A stretch of 6,622 bases of DNA from a bacterium (GTDB taxonomy: Bacteria > Patescibacteriota > Microgenomatia > UBA8517), in assembly GCA_021824385.1 (NCBI GenBank), contig JAKAKU010000145.1, forward strand, positions 1 to 6,622, read 5' to 3'. Of the stretch, positions 1 to 4,968 are shown piece after piece. Position 1 is the stretch's first letter. Every line of letters starts with the position of its first letter. A program made the translations under genes and the position numbers. The notes beneath the pieces are model-generated. The model was not told the origin of the DNA. It was given only the letters and a program-made list of their open reading frames with translations, and did not search any database.

Positions 1-1107
1 TGGGTTATTTTTTCCACGCTTATTCCATGGATGTGGCCCGGTATTATCGCAAGCTCAGCTACTCTTTTTGCCAGTTTACTCGGGATTTCCTACACCCCCC
101 TTATTCCCGTTCTTCTCCTCATTCTCATTGGTGTGATTTATACGCTTGGGCCGGTTATCTATAAAACTCAGGAGAGTCTGCAAAAACTTATTATTGGCAT
201 TGGCGTACCATTTGTTTTTGCCCTTGCCGTGTATTTTGCACACCCCACCGACTGGCAGGCTCTTGGAGCGGGACTGGTAGGGATTGGCGACCATTTTTGG
301 CTCATTCCAGCAGGTGTTTCAGCTACAACTTTTTTGGCAGCATTTGCATATGCAGGAGCTGGGGGAAATTTGAATCTGGGACAATCACTCTATATTAAAG
401 AAAAAGGATACGGAATGGGGAAGTACTCCGGGCACTTAACCAGTTTCCTAACTGGAAAACAGGAGGCAATCTCTCTAACCGGCACCACATTTACCAACAA
501 TACAAAGAACTTACATGTCTTTAGAGAATGGTGGCGAAAAATAAATGCTGAGCATGCATTTGTTTTTTGGGGCACCGGGGCCGTTACCATGCTGCTCTTG
601 GCACTTCTGGCATATGTTACCGTATACGGAAAAGTTCAAGAGCCGGGAATTTTGTTTGTGATTGAAGAGTCGAAAGCAATGACTTCAATGGTAGGGCCAC
701 TCGTTGGGAGTTTATTTCTGATTGTTGCGGCCATCATGCTCTTCTTTACTCAATTTTCTGTGTTTGGTACTACTAGCCGAATCATGACTGAAAACCTGCT
801 CCTAACTTCTCGCACATTCAAAACGACATTGTCAGGTGCATATTTTTATTTCTTTTTGTGGCTCCAGATAGTGTTAGGAATTGTTGTGTTTCTGTTAGGA
901 TTTAAAGAACCACTCACCTTGGTAATCATCGGTGCAGTACTCAACGCGTTTTCAATGTTTGTCTATACAGGCCTTGTTCTTTGGCTCAATAAAACGGCAC
1001 TATATAAACAAATTCAACCCAATGTAATAAGAACCGTTATTGTATCGTTTGCCTTTGTCTTTTATGGCGCTTTTAGTATTTACACCATTTTGAGCAAAAT
1101 TCTGTGA
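1..1107 (+). CDS. Nramp-like divalent metal transporter, 5' end missing
   Basis: The frame is open from the first base (WVIFSTLIPW precedes the Met at 31), so this is the C-terminal part of a larger gene; the Met at 31 is probably internal. Counting from that Met, hydrophobic segments lie at about 24-43, 52-70, 91-110, 176-198, 218-242, 267-290, 293-318 and 331-354, which fits an integral membrane transporter. The stretch AGAGGNLNLGQSLYI (about 108-122), the following KGYGMGKY, and a long hydrophilic loop with EWWRKINAEH (166-175) resemble, from memory, a divergent bacterial branch of the Nramp (SLC11) family. Such proteins move Mn, Fe or related divalent metals across the inner membrane. The canonical TM6 Met-Pro-His motif is absent here, so the substrate is uncertain; the TM1 Asp-Pro-Gly-Asn motif, if present, would lie upstream of the window. 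It ends with TGA 19 nt before the hydrolase start. Membrane transporter is nearly certain; the family is probable. Confidence 0.7.
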   Translation, partial: WVIFSTLIPWMWPGIIASSATLFASLLGISYTPLIPVLLLILIGVIYTLGPVIYKTQESLQKLIIGIGVPFVFALAVYFAHPTDWQALGAGLVGIGDHFWLIPAGVSATTFLAAFAYAGAGGNLNLGQSLYIKEKGYGMGKYSGHLTSFLTGKQEAISLTGTTFTNNTKNLHVFREWWRKINAEHAFVFWGTGAVTMLLLALLAYVTVYGKVQEPGILFVIEESKAMTSMVGPLVGSLFLIVAAIMLFFTQFSVFGTTSRIMTENLLLTSRTFKTTLSGAYFYFFLWLQIVLGIVVFLLGFKEPLTLVIIGAVLNAFSMFVYTGLVLWLNKTALYKQIQPNVIRTVIVSFAFVFYGAFSIYTILSKIL

Positions 1108-1115
1108 GTTAGCGA

Positions 1116-1121
1116 TATAAT
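1116..1121 (+). promoter_or_regulatory. -10 box TATAAT for the hydrolase unit
   Basis: A perfect TATAAT sits 8 nt after the transporter's stop and 5 nt before the GTG start at 1127. Transcription from it would begin at about the start codon, giving a leaderless mRNA. The nearest -35-like hexamer, TTGAGC at 1090-1095, has a 20-nt spacer, so the -35 is weak. It would start an operon covering 1127-2665. Confidence 0.5.
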
Positions 1122-1126
1122 AGCTC

Positions 1127-2155
1127 GTGACTCGAAAAATCCTCGGAATAATTCTTTTGTGCGCACTTACTGGTGTCGTTGCTTTTTTTGTGGGCCGTGC
1201 AAGCACTTCTTCTGAGTCTCACATTTTTGAGCTCGGGCCGACCCCCGTTCCAACTCCACTTGCTAAATACAGCATTGAAAACATTAAGTCCGCACCAGTG
1301 GCACCAGCAGAATTTAGTAAAGCCCGGGATATCAGTGAAACAAAAACAACCAGTACCTACGCTATTGCAATGAAATTCGACCCAACGCTTCAGGGAGAAG
1401 CAAAAAAAACAGTAACCGGAGTTGTAAATACACCTAAAGAAGGCGGGAAATACCCGCTCGTAGTTATGATTCGAGGGTTTGTTGATCAAAGTATTTACAC
1501 GCCCGGTGTTGGGACCAAAAATGCTGCATTGTTTTTTGCACAAAATGGATTTTTAACGGTGGCTCCTGATTTTCTTGGATATGCGGGAAGTGATAGCGAA
1601 TCAGGAAACATTTTTGAAACCCGGTTTCAAACCTACACAACCATGGTGTCACTTCTCAATTCACTGGCAACCCCCTCATTTGACGAGGCAACAGGCCACC
1701 AGTGGGATGGGAAAAATGTTTTTATCTGGGCACACAGCAATGGTGGGCAAGTTGCGCTAACAACTCTTGCTATAACAGGCGTGGCGTATCCCACAACACT
1801 GTGGGCACCGGTCACCAAACCATTTCCATACAGTGTGCTCTATTACACCGATGAATCGGCTGATGGAGGCAAATTTATTAGACGTGAGCTTTCCAAATTT
1901 GAGACGCTTTACGATGTTGACCATTACACATTCACAAACTATTTGAGCGACATCAAAGCGCCCATTCAATTTTCACAAGGAACTGCAGACGATGCCATTC
2001 CAGTCGCGTGGACCAACCTCATCGTTTCAAAACTAAAAAAAGCCGGAGTAGACATAACCTATCACATATATCCAGGGGCAGACCATAATATGCGCCCTTC
2101 ATGGGACGCGGTTGTGTTAGAAGATTTGAAATTTTTCCAAAGTCGTCTAAAATAA
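1127..2155 (+). CDS. membrane-anchored or secreted alpha/beta hydrolase (prolyl-oligopeptidase/dienelactone-hydrolase type)
   Basis: 342 residues from a GTG start. Residues 4-23 are a hydrophobic N-terminal segment after MTRK, followed by a Ser/Pro-rich linker to about 60, so the catalytic domain probably lies outside the membrane on a signal anchor; no lipobox cysteine is seen. The hydrolase core starts around 95. YPLVVMIRGF (109-118) is the strand leading into the oxyanion region. WAHSNGG (201-207) is the nucleophile elbow with Ser204, an A-x-S-x-G variant of the usual G-x-S-x-G. GTADDAIP (285-292) supplies the acid, probably Asp288 by alignment with the family's D-x-x-V-P. GADHNM (317-322) supplies His320. 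All three triad residues are present in the expected order and spacing, so an active esterase or peptidase is likely; the substrate cannot be read from sequence. There is no Shine-Dalgarno; the start follows a TATAAT by 5 nt. The next gene begins 4 nt after its stop. Confidence 0.88.
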   Translation: MTRKILGIILLCALTGVVAFFVGRASTSSESHIFELGPTPVPTPLAKYSIENIKSAPVAPAEFSKARDISETKTTSTYAIAMKFDPTLQGEAKKTVTGVVNTPKEGGKYPLVVMIRGFVDQSIYTPGVGTKNAALFFAQNGFLTVAPDFLGYAGSDSESGNIFETRFQTYTTMVSLLNSLATPSFDEATGHQWDGKNVFIWAHSNGGQVALTTLAITGVAYPTTLWAPVTKPFPYSVLYYTDESADGGKFIRRELSKFETLYDVDHYTFTNYLSDIKAPIQFSQGTADDAIPVAWTNLIVSKLKKAGVDITYHIYPGADHNMRPSWDAVVLEDLKFFQSRLK

Positions 2156-2159
2156 ACTA

Positions 2160-2507
2160 ATGAATATTTTTGTAACTCTTATTATTAACGTTTTAAGTTT
2201 GATGATTGTGAGCTATTTGGTACCAGGATTTCATTTCACTGATTTCCAGGCACTGCTAGTGACAGCCGTAGTCATTGGAATTGTAAACACCTTTGTCAGA
2301 CCGGTTTTGCAGCTTATTGCGCTTCCACTCTCAATTATTACGCTTGGGCTTTTTGCATTCTTTGTAAACGTGGCGCTCTTGTGGTTTGTCTCAAATATTG
2401 TTCCTGGATTTCAAATTGACAGCTTCTTTACCGCAGCCGTTGCTTCAGTAGTTATTGCATTGGTGAGTGCTTTTTTTCACCAAATGGATAAAGAACCACG
2501 ACGATGA
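2160..2507 (+). CDS. small membrane protein of the YvlD / phage holin family 4 superfamily
   Basis: 115 residues, typical for this family (Pfam Phage_holin_4_2). Four hydrophobic segments lie at about 3-20, 29-46, 52-77 and 88-106. The family pattern is clear: VPGF twice (21-24 and about 81-84), and NTFVRPVLQLIALPLSIITL (about 44-63) containing the conserved N-x-x-x-R-P and LPLS-x-x-T-x-G features. The name is historical; chromosomal members such as Bacillus YvlD are not phage lysis proteins and have been linked to envelope stress, but no function is shown here. The ATG lies 4 nt after the hydrolase stop with no Shine-Dalgarno, so translation probably depends on coupling or reinitiation. Its stop overlaps the next ORF's start as ATGA. 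Confidence 0.9.
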   Translation: MNIFVTLIINVLSLMIVSYLVPGFHFTDFQALLVTAVVIGIVNTFVRPVLQLIALPLSIITLGLFAFFVNVALLWFVSNIVPGFQIDSFFTAAVASVVIALVSAFFHQMDKEPRR

Positions 2508-2665
2508 GTAACAAAGACGACAACACTAGTAAAAAGAAAACTACGGTGAAGCCGGTTGTTCCGTTTGTGGCGCAAAGTCGATTTGGAGGAGCGGGAAACG
2601 CTCAATTTCAGCAAAAATCGCAGTATAAACCCACACCAATAAGAATCACTCAACACAAAGGATAA
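2504..2665 (+). CDS. hypothetical 53-residue hydrophilic protein, translationally coupled
   Basis: A short frame starts at ATG 2504-2506, overlapping the stop of the preceding membrane protein (ATGA), and ends at TAA 2663-2665. The product is basic and polar: an N-terminal Asp/Asn/Lys stretch (SNKDDNTSKKKTT), a short hydrophobic patch PVVPFVAQ (about 18-25), a Gly/Gln-rich middle (RFGGAGNAQFQQKSQ) and the end IRITQHKG. There is no signal peptide or membrane segment, and it looks largely disordered. It fills the space between the holin-like gene and the trigger factor promoter almost exactly, and the ATGA overlap is a common sign of a real coupled gene. I do not recognise a family. Because it is short, chance openness cannot be excluded. 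Confidence 0.55.
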   Translation: MSNKDDNTSKKKTTVKPVVPFVAQSRFGGAGNAQFQQKSQYKPTPIRITQHKG

Positions 2666-2667
2666 GT

Positions 2668-2696
2668 ATTACTTTGTAATAATTTTCGTGTATAAT
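2668..2696 (+). promoter_or_regulatory. promoter of the trigger factor gene
   Basis: A perfect TATAAT at 2691-2696 has a weak -35 (ATTACT, 2668-2673) 17 nt upstream. Only 7 nt (AAGCCCC) separate the -10 from the ATG at 2704, and no Shine-Dalgarno is possible there. The predicted transcript starts at or next to the ATG and is leaderless. Confidence 0.6.
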
Positions 2697-2703
2697 AAGC
2701 CCC

Positions 2704-3585
2704 ATGGCATCTAAAGCAAAAAATCAACAAGGTGTAACTGTCGCAAAAACCGACGATGGAACTGTTCAAATGACATTTATAATTCCGTGGGCTGAGGTTG
2801 AAAAGGCTGAGAAAGAGGCAACAACCAAGTTATCGCAAACCGTAACTGTTCCCGGATTCAGAGCAGGAAAGGCACCCGTTGAAACTGCAGCTTCACACAT
2901 TCCTCGCGAAACATTAGTGCAAGAAACAGTAACTGCTCTCTTGCCTTCAAAAATTTCACAAGCATATAAAGATCATGATATTACCCCTATCATGTATCCA
3001 AAACTCGAACTTTTGCACGCACACGATGGAGAAGATTGGGAAATTCGAGCAACAACCGCACAATTCCCCGAAATTAAAATGGGCGATTACAAAGAAAAAA
3101 TTAAAGGCGCAATTGCTTCAAACGGTATTTGGACTCCAGAAAAAGGTAAACCTGAAGAACAAAAAGAATTAAGTCCTGAAGAAAAAGAGAACATTGCACT
3201 CCGTACTATTCTTGAAACCGTTGAAGTAAAGCTCCCAAACATTTTAGTTGAAGAGGAAGCCGATCACCGAGTGGCCAATTTACTTGCACGACTTGAGAAA
3301 CTGGGACTCAGTTTAGAAAGCTATTTGTCATCTCAAAACAAAGATGTGCAAACGATTCGAGCTGAATATGCACAGGCCGCGAGTGAATCACTCAAATTAG
3401 AACTGGTTCTTGGAAAAGTAGCGGAAGAAGAAAAGATCGTGGTTGACGAAAAAGAGGTGGATGCATTTGCAAAAGTTACTGAAGCAGACCCTCGCCGAGC
3501 GGGTCAAGCCGTTACCCCAGAGGAGAGAAACACCATTCGTACGCTGCTTCTTAAGCGCAAAGCTATCGACAAACTCGTTTCCTAA
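2704..3585 (+). CDS. tig: trigger factor, short form lacking the PPIase domain
   Basis: Trigger factor is the ribosome-bound chaperone that receives nascent chains at the exit tunnel. At 293 residues this protein is far shorter than the roughly 430 of E. coli. The N-terminal ribosome-binding domain (about 10-125) carries the signature PGFRAGKAP (50-58), whose Phe-Arg-x-Gly-Lys contacts protein L23/the 23S rRNA region in known members. Residues 126-160 are a charged linker (KGKPEEQKELSPEEKE) where the FKBP-type PPIase domain would normally sit. Residues 161-293 match the helical C-terminal chaperone domain, with the typical LPNILVEEEADHRVANLLARLE onset (177-198, described in part) and a late LLLKRKAIDKLV helix. 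It should therefore hold nascent chains but not isomerise prolyl bonds. The start fits a leaderless mRNA from the TATAAT 7 nt upstream. It is transcribed separately from the hydrolase unit. Confidence 0.92.
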   Translation: MASKAKNQQGVTVAKTDDGTVQMTFIIPWAEVEKAEKEATTKLSQTVTVPGFRAGKAPVETAASHIPRETLVQETVTALLPSKISQAYKDHDITPIMYPKLELLHAHDGEDWEIRATTAQFPEIKMGDYKEKIKGAIASNGIWTPEKGKPEEQKELSPEEKENIALRTILETVEVKLPNILVEEEADHRVANLLARLEKLGLSLESYLSSQNKDVQTIRAEYAQAASESLKLELVLGKVAEEEKIVVDEKEVDAFAKVTEADPRRAGQAVTPEERNTIRTLLLKRKAIDKLVS

Positions 3586-3586
3586 C

Positions 3587-3615
3587 TAGATTTATGCATT
3601 TGTGTAGTTTACATT
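3587..3615 (+). promoter_or_regulatory. possible promoter of the coiled-coil gene
   Basis: TACATT (3610-3615, 4 of 6 to consensus) lies 7 nt before the ATG at 3623, the same geometry as the other promoters in the window. TAGATT (3587-3592) is a 3-of-6 -35 at a 17-nt spacing. Both hexamers are weak; the call relies on the shared position relative to the start codon. No terminator separates the trigger factor from this gene, so readthrough transcription is also possible. Confidence 0.35.
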
Positions 3616-3622
3616 TAAGAAA

Positions 3623-4237
3623 ATGGTAAACACTTCTCAAAACCACAAAGTAAAAAATCCTCTTGAAGCCCTCCGAGAAAGCAGTAGTGAAGTACTCAAA
3701 ACCACCTCAAACGAAGTATTTAAGCCTATTGCTCAAGAATTCATGGACCAGCTTTTGGGAAGAAAGCGAAAATTTAGCGGAGAAATTTTACCAGGTGAAT
3801 CTCTTGAAATGCGAACCGTTTTAAGTGGAAAACAAACAGAAACTGATCGGCTCAAAAAGCAAATTGTTATTGAGCGCCAGCTCCACGAAGAAGAAAAAAT
3901 GTTGGTTGAAAAAAGAGGAAGAGAGCTGAAGGTTCAAATTGAAGCCATAAAATCCGAAGTTGTAAAGCTTGCCGCGGCTACTCCAAAACTTTCACAACAG
4001 GTAGAGATTGCTTCATTTCAAGCAACCTCAAGTGTAAGTACCTATGAACTCTTTTTTCTTCAGCAACTGTTTTTGTTTATTAAAAGTTTTAGAGAACACA
4101 TTGATGATGCTCACGTTTGGCTGGGAGCGGTAAACGCCAGAGCAAAAAAGAAAAACGTTTGGGGAGCAAACTACAAAAAATATGGTGCAAAATATCTCCT
4201 TTCAGGAGAGCACTATTCGGGCCGATCTTCGGCCTAA
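3623..4237 (+). CDS. conserved-looking coiled-coil protein of unknown function (possibly DUF5660-like)
   Basis: 204 residues, soluble, no signal peptide. Residues 11-45 are helical (NPLEALRESSSEVLKTT onward); 70-115 form a charged heptad-like coiled coil (DRLKKQIVIERQLHEEEKML and following). Residues 140-175 are a more hydrophobic helical block (YELFFLQQLFLFIKSF). The C-terminus has a Lys/Arg patch followed by W180, NYKKYGAKYLLSGEHYSGRS (183-202). That tail resembles, from memory, a family seen almost only in CPR bacteria and annotated as DUF5660; I cannot confirm this without a search. It follows the trigger factor by 37 nt in the same direction, which could hint at a shared role in translation or folding, but that is only context. 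No Shine-Dalgarno is seen. Confidence 0.8.
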   Translation: MVNTSQNHKVKNPLEALRESSSEVLKTTSNEVFKPIAQEFMDQLLGRKRKFSGEILPGESLEMRTVLSGKQTETDRLKKQIVIERQLHEEEKMLVEKRGRELKVQIEAIKSEVVKLAAATPKLSQQVEIASFQATSSVSTYELFFLQQLFLFIKSFREHIDDAHVWLGAVNARAKKKNVWGANYKKYGAKYLLSGEHYSGRSSA

Positions 4238-4240
4238 TTT
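4219..4240 (+). terminator. weak hairpin terminator overlapping the stop codon
   Basis: GGCCGA (4220-4225) pairs with TCGGCC (4229-4234) around a TCT loop, with an extra G-T pair outside. It encodes the last residues (GRSSA) and is followed by TAATTTG, so the T-tract is poor. It directly abuts the -35 of the next promoter, which supports a transcript boundary here, but efficiency is doubtful. Confidence 0.4.
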
Positions 4241-4268
4241 GACTTCAGCTGAGAGAGTTTCATATAAT
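4239..4268 (+). promoter_or_regulatory. strong sigma70-type promoter of the leader-peptide module
   Basis: TTGACT (4239-4244, 5 of 6) and TATAAT (4263-4268, 6 of 6) are separated by 18 nt. This is the best promoter in the window. The predicted start of transcription is at about 4275, exactly at an ATG. Confidence 0.8.
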
Positions 4269-4274
4269 ATGCGC

Positions 4275-4328
4275 ATGAAACACGTTTTCGTTATTACCAA
4301 TCTCATGCTCCTTACGGGCAGGGGGTAA
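4275..4328 (+). CDS. putative 17-residue leader peptide, leaderless start
   Basis: The frame ATG(4275)...TAA(4326-4328) encodes MKHVFVITNLMLLTGRG. It begins 6 nt after a perfect -10 box, as do the larger genes here, so it would be translated from the very 5' end of the transcript. It lies directly upstream of competing hairpins and an intrinsic terminator, the arrangement of ribosome-sensing attenuators. There is no run of one amino acid as in the trp, his or phe leaders; the composition is Leu/Val/Thr-rich and the last sense codons are GGC AGG GGG. Codon 1 to stop overlaps both strands of the first hairpin. It could alternatively be a chance frame in a small RNA of about 108 nt. Confidence 0.45.
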   Translation: MKHVFVITNLMLLTGRG

Positions 4329-4351
4329 CGTGTTTTAAAAAAATAAACACG
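4278..4351 (+). promoter_or_regulatory. mutually exclusive RNA hairpins (attenuator-like leader)
   Basis: Three segments compete. AAACACGTT (4278-4286) is perfectly complementary to AACGTGTTT (4327-4335), a 9-bp stem, and TTACC (4294-4298) can instead pair with GGTAA (4324-4328). CGTGTTT (4329-4335) is also perfectly complementary to AAACACG (4345-4351), a 7-bp stem with an A-rich loop. In addition GGGGT (4322-4326) can pair with ACCCC (4356-4360), the 5' arm of the following terminator, giving a possible antiterminator. The first stem lies within the leader ORF, so ribosome position would decide which fold forms. The pairings are visible in the sequence; the regulatory reading is inferred. 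Confidence 0.5.
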
Positions 4352-4356
4352 GGCAA

Positions 4357-4382
4357 CCCCTTCAAATAGAAGGGGATTTTTT
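4357..4382 (+). terminator. intrinsic terminator downstream of the leader ORF
   Basis: CCCCTTC (4357-4363) pairs perfectly with GAAGGGG (4369-4375) around an AAATA loop and is followed by ATTTTTT (4376-4382). It lies 28 nt after the leader stop codon and 110 nt before the 106-residue ORF, so it would end most transcripts from the 4239-4268 promoter unless bypassed. Confidence 0.85.
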
Positions 4383-4433
4383 ATTGCGAAGCAACAAGCT
4401 TTACGTAATGCTGCAAAGACGATAGTAGGAAAG

Positions 4434-4483
4434 CGATTTTTATAAAAAGTCGTTTTTCAATATCGTTTTAGGCTCATGAGGAG
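4434..4483 (+). promoter_or_regulatory. 5' leader of the 106-residue ORF: AT-rich hairpin plus Shine-Dalgarno
   Basis: CGATTTTT (4434-4441) can pair with AAAAGTCG (4445-4452), with one G-T pair. The A-run 4444-4448 could instead pair with the T-run 4453-4457. TATAAA (4441-4446) could serve as a -10 but has no recognisable -35. AGGAG (4479-4483) stands 8 nt before the ATG at 4492, a good Shine-Dalgarno and the only clear one in the window. Besides these, 4383-4433 shows nothing recognisable. Confidence 0.45.
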
Positions 4484-4491
4484 ACTGTACG

Positions 4492-4812
4492 ATGGAAAAG
4501 GTACTGTTACCGCTTTTTGTTGGAGATGAACGTGACAGCAGCACAAAGCGGCTTATGACATGGCTATTTCTGAAAGATTTCCCTATCGGAGATCTCATGA
4601 ATACGCCACTCACGCCCGATTACATTCCGGTGATTCATACGGAACTAATCAAGGGAATGATTGTCACGACATGGCCAGCAGGGTTTGTGCGCCCACAATG
4701 GTGCGCTGATCGGCAAAAAGTGCTTTTATTTCGTGAACGAATGCTTTCGCAGTGTCCACAAGGGCAACTGATTGAAGCAATTAATCGGCTTGTGTCACCC
4801 GCGCACGCATAG
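4492..4812 (+). CDS. hypothetical 106-residue protein
   Basis: I do not recognise a family. The protein is soluble-looking, mixed hydrophobic and charged, with no signal peptide or clear membrane helix. Residues 20-30 (RLMTWLFLKDF) are hydrophobic; 39-62 contain LTPDYIPVIHTELIKGM and TTWPAG; 68-90 contain RPQWCADRQKVLLFRERML and Cys88; the end PAHA is plain. The two Cys residues (71 and 88) are not arranged as a known metal site. It is a real gene candidate because of the AGGAG 8 nt upstream of the ATG, full-length openness between two intrinsic terminators, and a perfect terminator 12 nt after the stop. It may be expressed only when the upstream terminator (4357-4382) is read through. An open frame on the opposite strand (4635-4913) runs into the tRNA leader and is not credible. 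Confidence 0.7.
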   Translation: MEKVLLPLFVGDERDSSTKRLMTWLFLKDFPIGDLMNTPLTPDYIPVIHTELIKGMIVTTWPAGFVRPQWCADRQKVLLFRERMLSQCPQGQLIEAINRLVSPAHA

Positions 4813-4824
4813 TTTTTCTGAATT

Positions 4825-4858
4825 GGGGTTGAGTCAATTCTCAACCCCTCTTTTTTTT
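4825..4858 (+). terminator. strong intrinsic terminator after the 106-residue ORF
   Basis: GGGGTTGAG (4825-4833) and CTCAACCCC (4840-4848) form a perfect 9-bp stem with a TCAATT loop, followed by TC and eight T (4851-4858). It ends transcription of the 4492-4812 gene and overlaps the -35 region of the tRNA promoter. Confidence 0.95.
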
Positions 4859-4866
4859 GGTATACT
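4838..4866 (+). promoter_or_regulatory. promoter of the tRNA-Val transcript
   Basis: TTCTCA (4838-4843, 4 of 6) and TATACT (4861-4866, 5 of 6) are spaced by 17 nt, predicting a start at about 4873. The -35 lies in the 3' arm of the preceding terminator, so the two elements share DNA. The precursor would carry about 80 nt of leader before the mature tRNA. Confidence 0.6.
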
Positions 4867-4880
4867 AGCGGCACGAGGCA

Positions 4881-4968
4881 AACAAGGACCCTTAGCTCAA
4901 GTAGGTTAAGCATAGCTTGGCCAATTGAGCACAGGATCTAATTAAATTAACAAGGACCCTTAGCTCAA
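4881..4968 (+). repeat. 20-bp direct repeat of the tRNA 5' end (4881-4900 and 4949-4968)
   Basis: AACAAGGACCCTTAGCTCAA occurs identically at 4881-4900 and 4949-4968. The second copy is the 5' flank, acceptor strand and D-stem start of the tRNA. Beyond the 20 bp the similarity decays (6 of the next 11 positions match, ending in AGC), so the upstream copy is a degraded 5' tRNA half without anticodon or T arm. Confidence 0.95.
4886..4939 (+). other. 54-nt tRNA-derived hairpin in the tRNA-Val leader
   Basis: Pairings from outside in: GGACCCT (4886-4892) with AGGATCT (4933-4939), five Watson-Crick pairs, one G-T and one C-A mismatch; GCTCAA (4895-4900) with TTGAGC (4925-4930), perfect; GGTTAAGC (4904-4911) with GCTTGGCC (4915-4922), six Watson-Crick and two G-T pairs, closed by an ATA loop. 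Small internal loops TA/AC and GTA/AA separate the stems. The 5' arm is the degenerate direct copy of the tRNA start. The 3' arm is an inverted copy: its reverse complement matches tRNA positions 4954-4973 at 16 of 20 bases, including 11 consecutive (4920-4930 against 4963-4973). It has no T arm or anticodon arm, so it is not a tRNA. Its role, if any, is unknown. Confidence 0.7.

Noticed and set aside
1109..1543. A 144-residue minus-strand frame over the hydrolase start
   Set aside because: Its Cys/Phe-rich translation looks like out-of-frame sequence, and it lies opposite the promoter and signal anchor of a convincing gene.
2160..2507. Holin-like gene as evidence of a prophage
   Set aside because: Chromosomal YvlD-type members share this fold and name; no other phage gene is near.
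4275..4328. Leader peptide as a fragment of CTP synthase (pyrG)
   Set aside because: MKHVFVI...GRG superficially resembles the MKYIFVTGG...GKG start of PyrG, but the central residues differ, a stop follows at once, and no pyrG-like sequence continues in any frame.
4881..4939. The hairpin as a second complete tRNA
   Set aside because: It matches only the acceptor 5' strand and D arm; there is no anticodon loop, T arm or CCA end.
4881..4968. The 20-bp repeat as attL/attR of an integrated element
   Set aside because: Only 48 nt lie between the copies, with no cargo or integrase, and integration at tRNAs normally uses the 3' half; the inverted copy fits template switching better.
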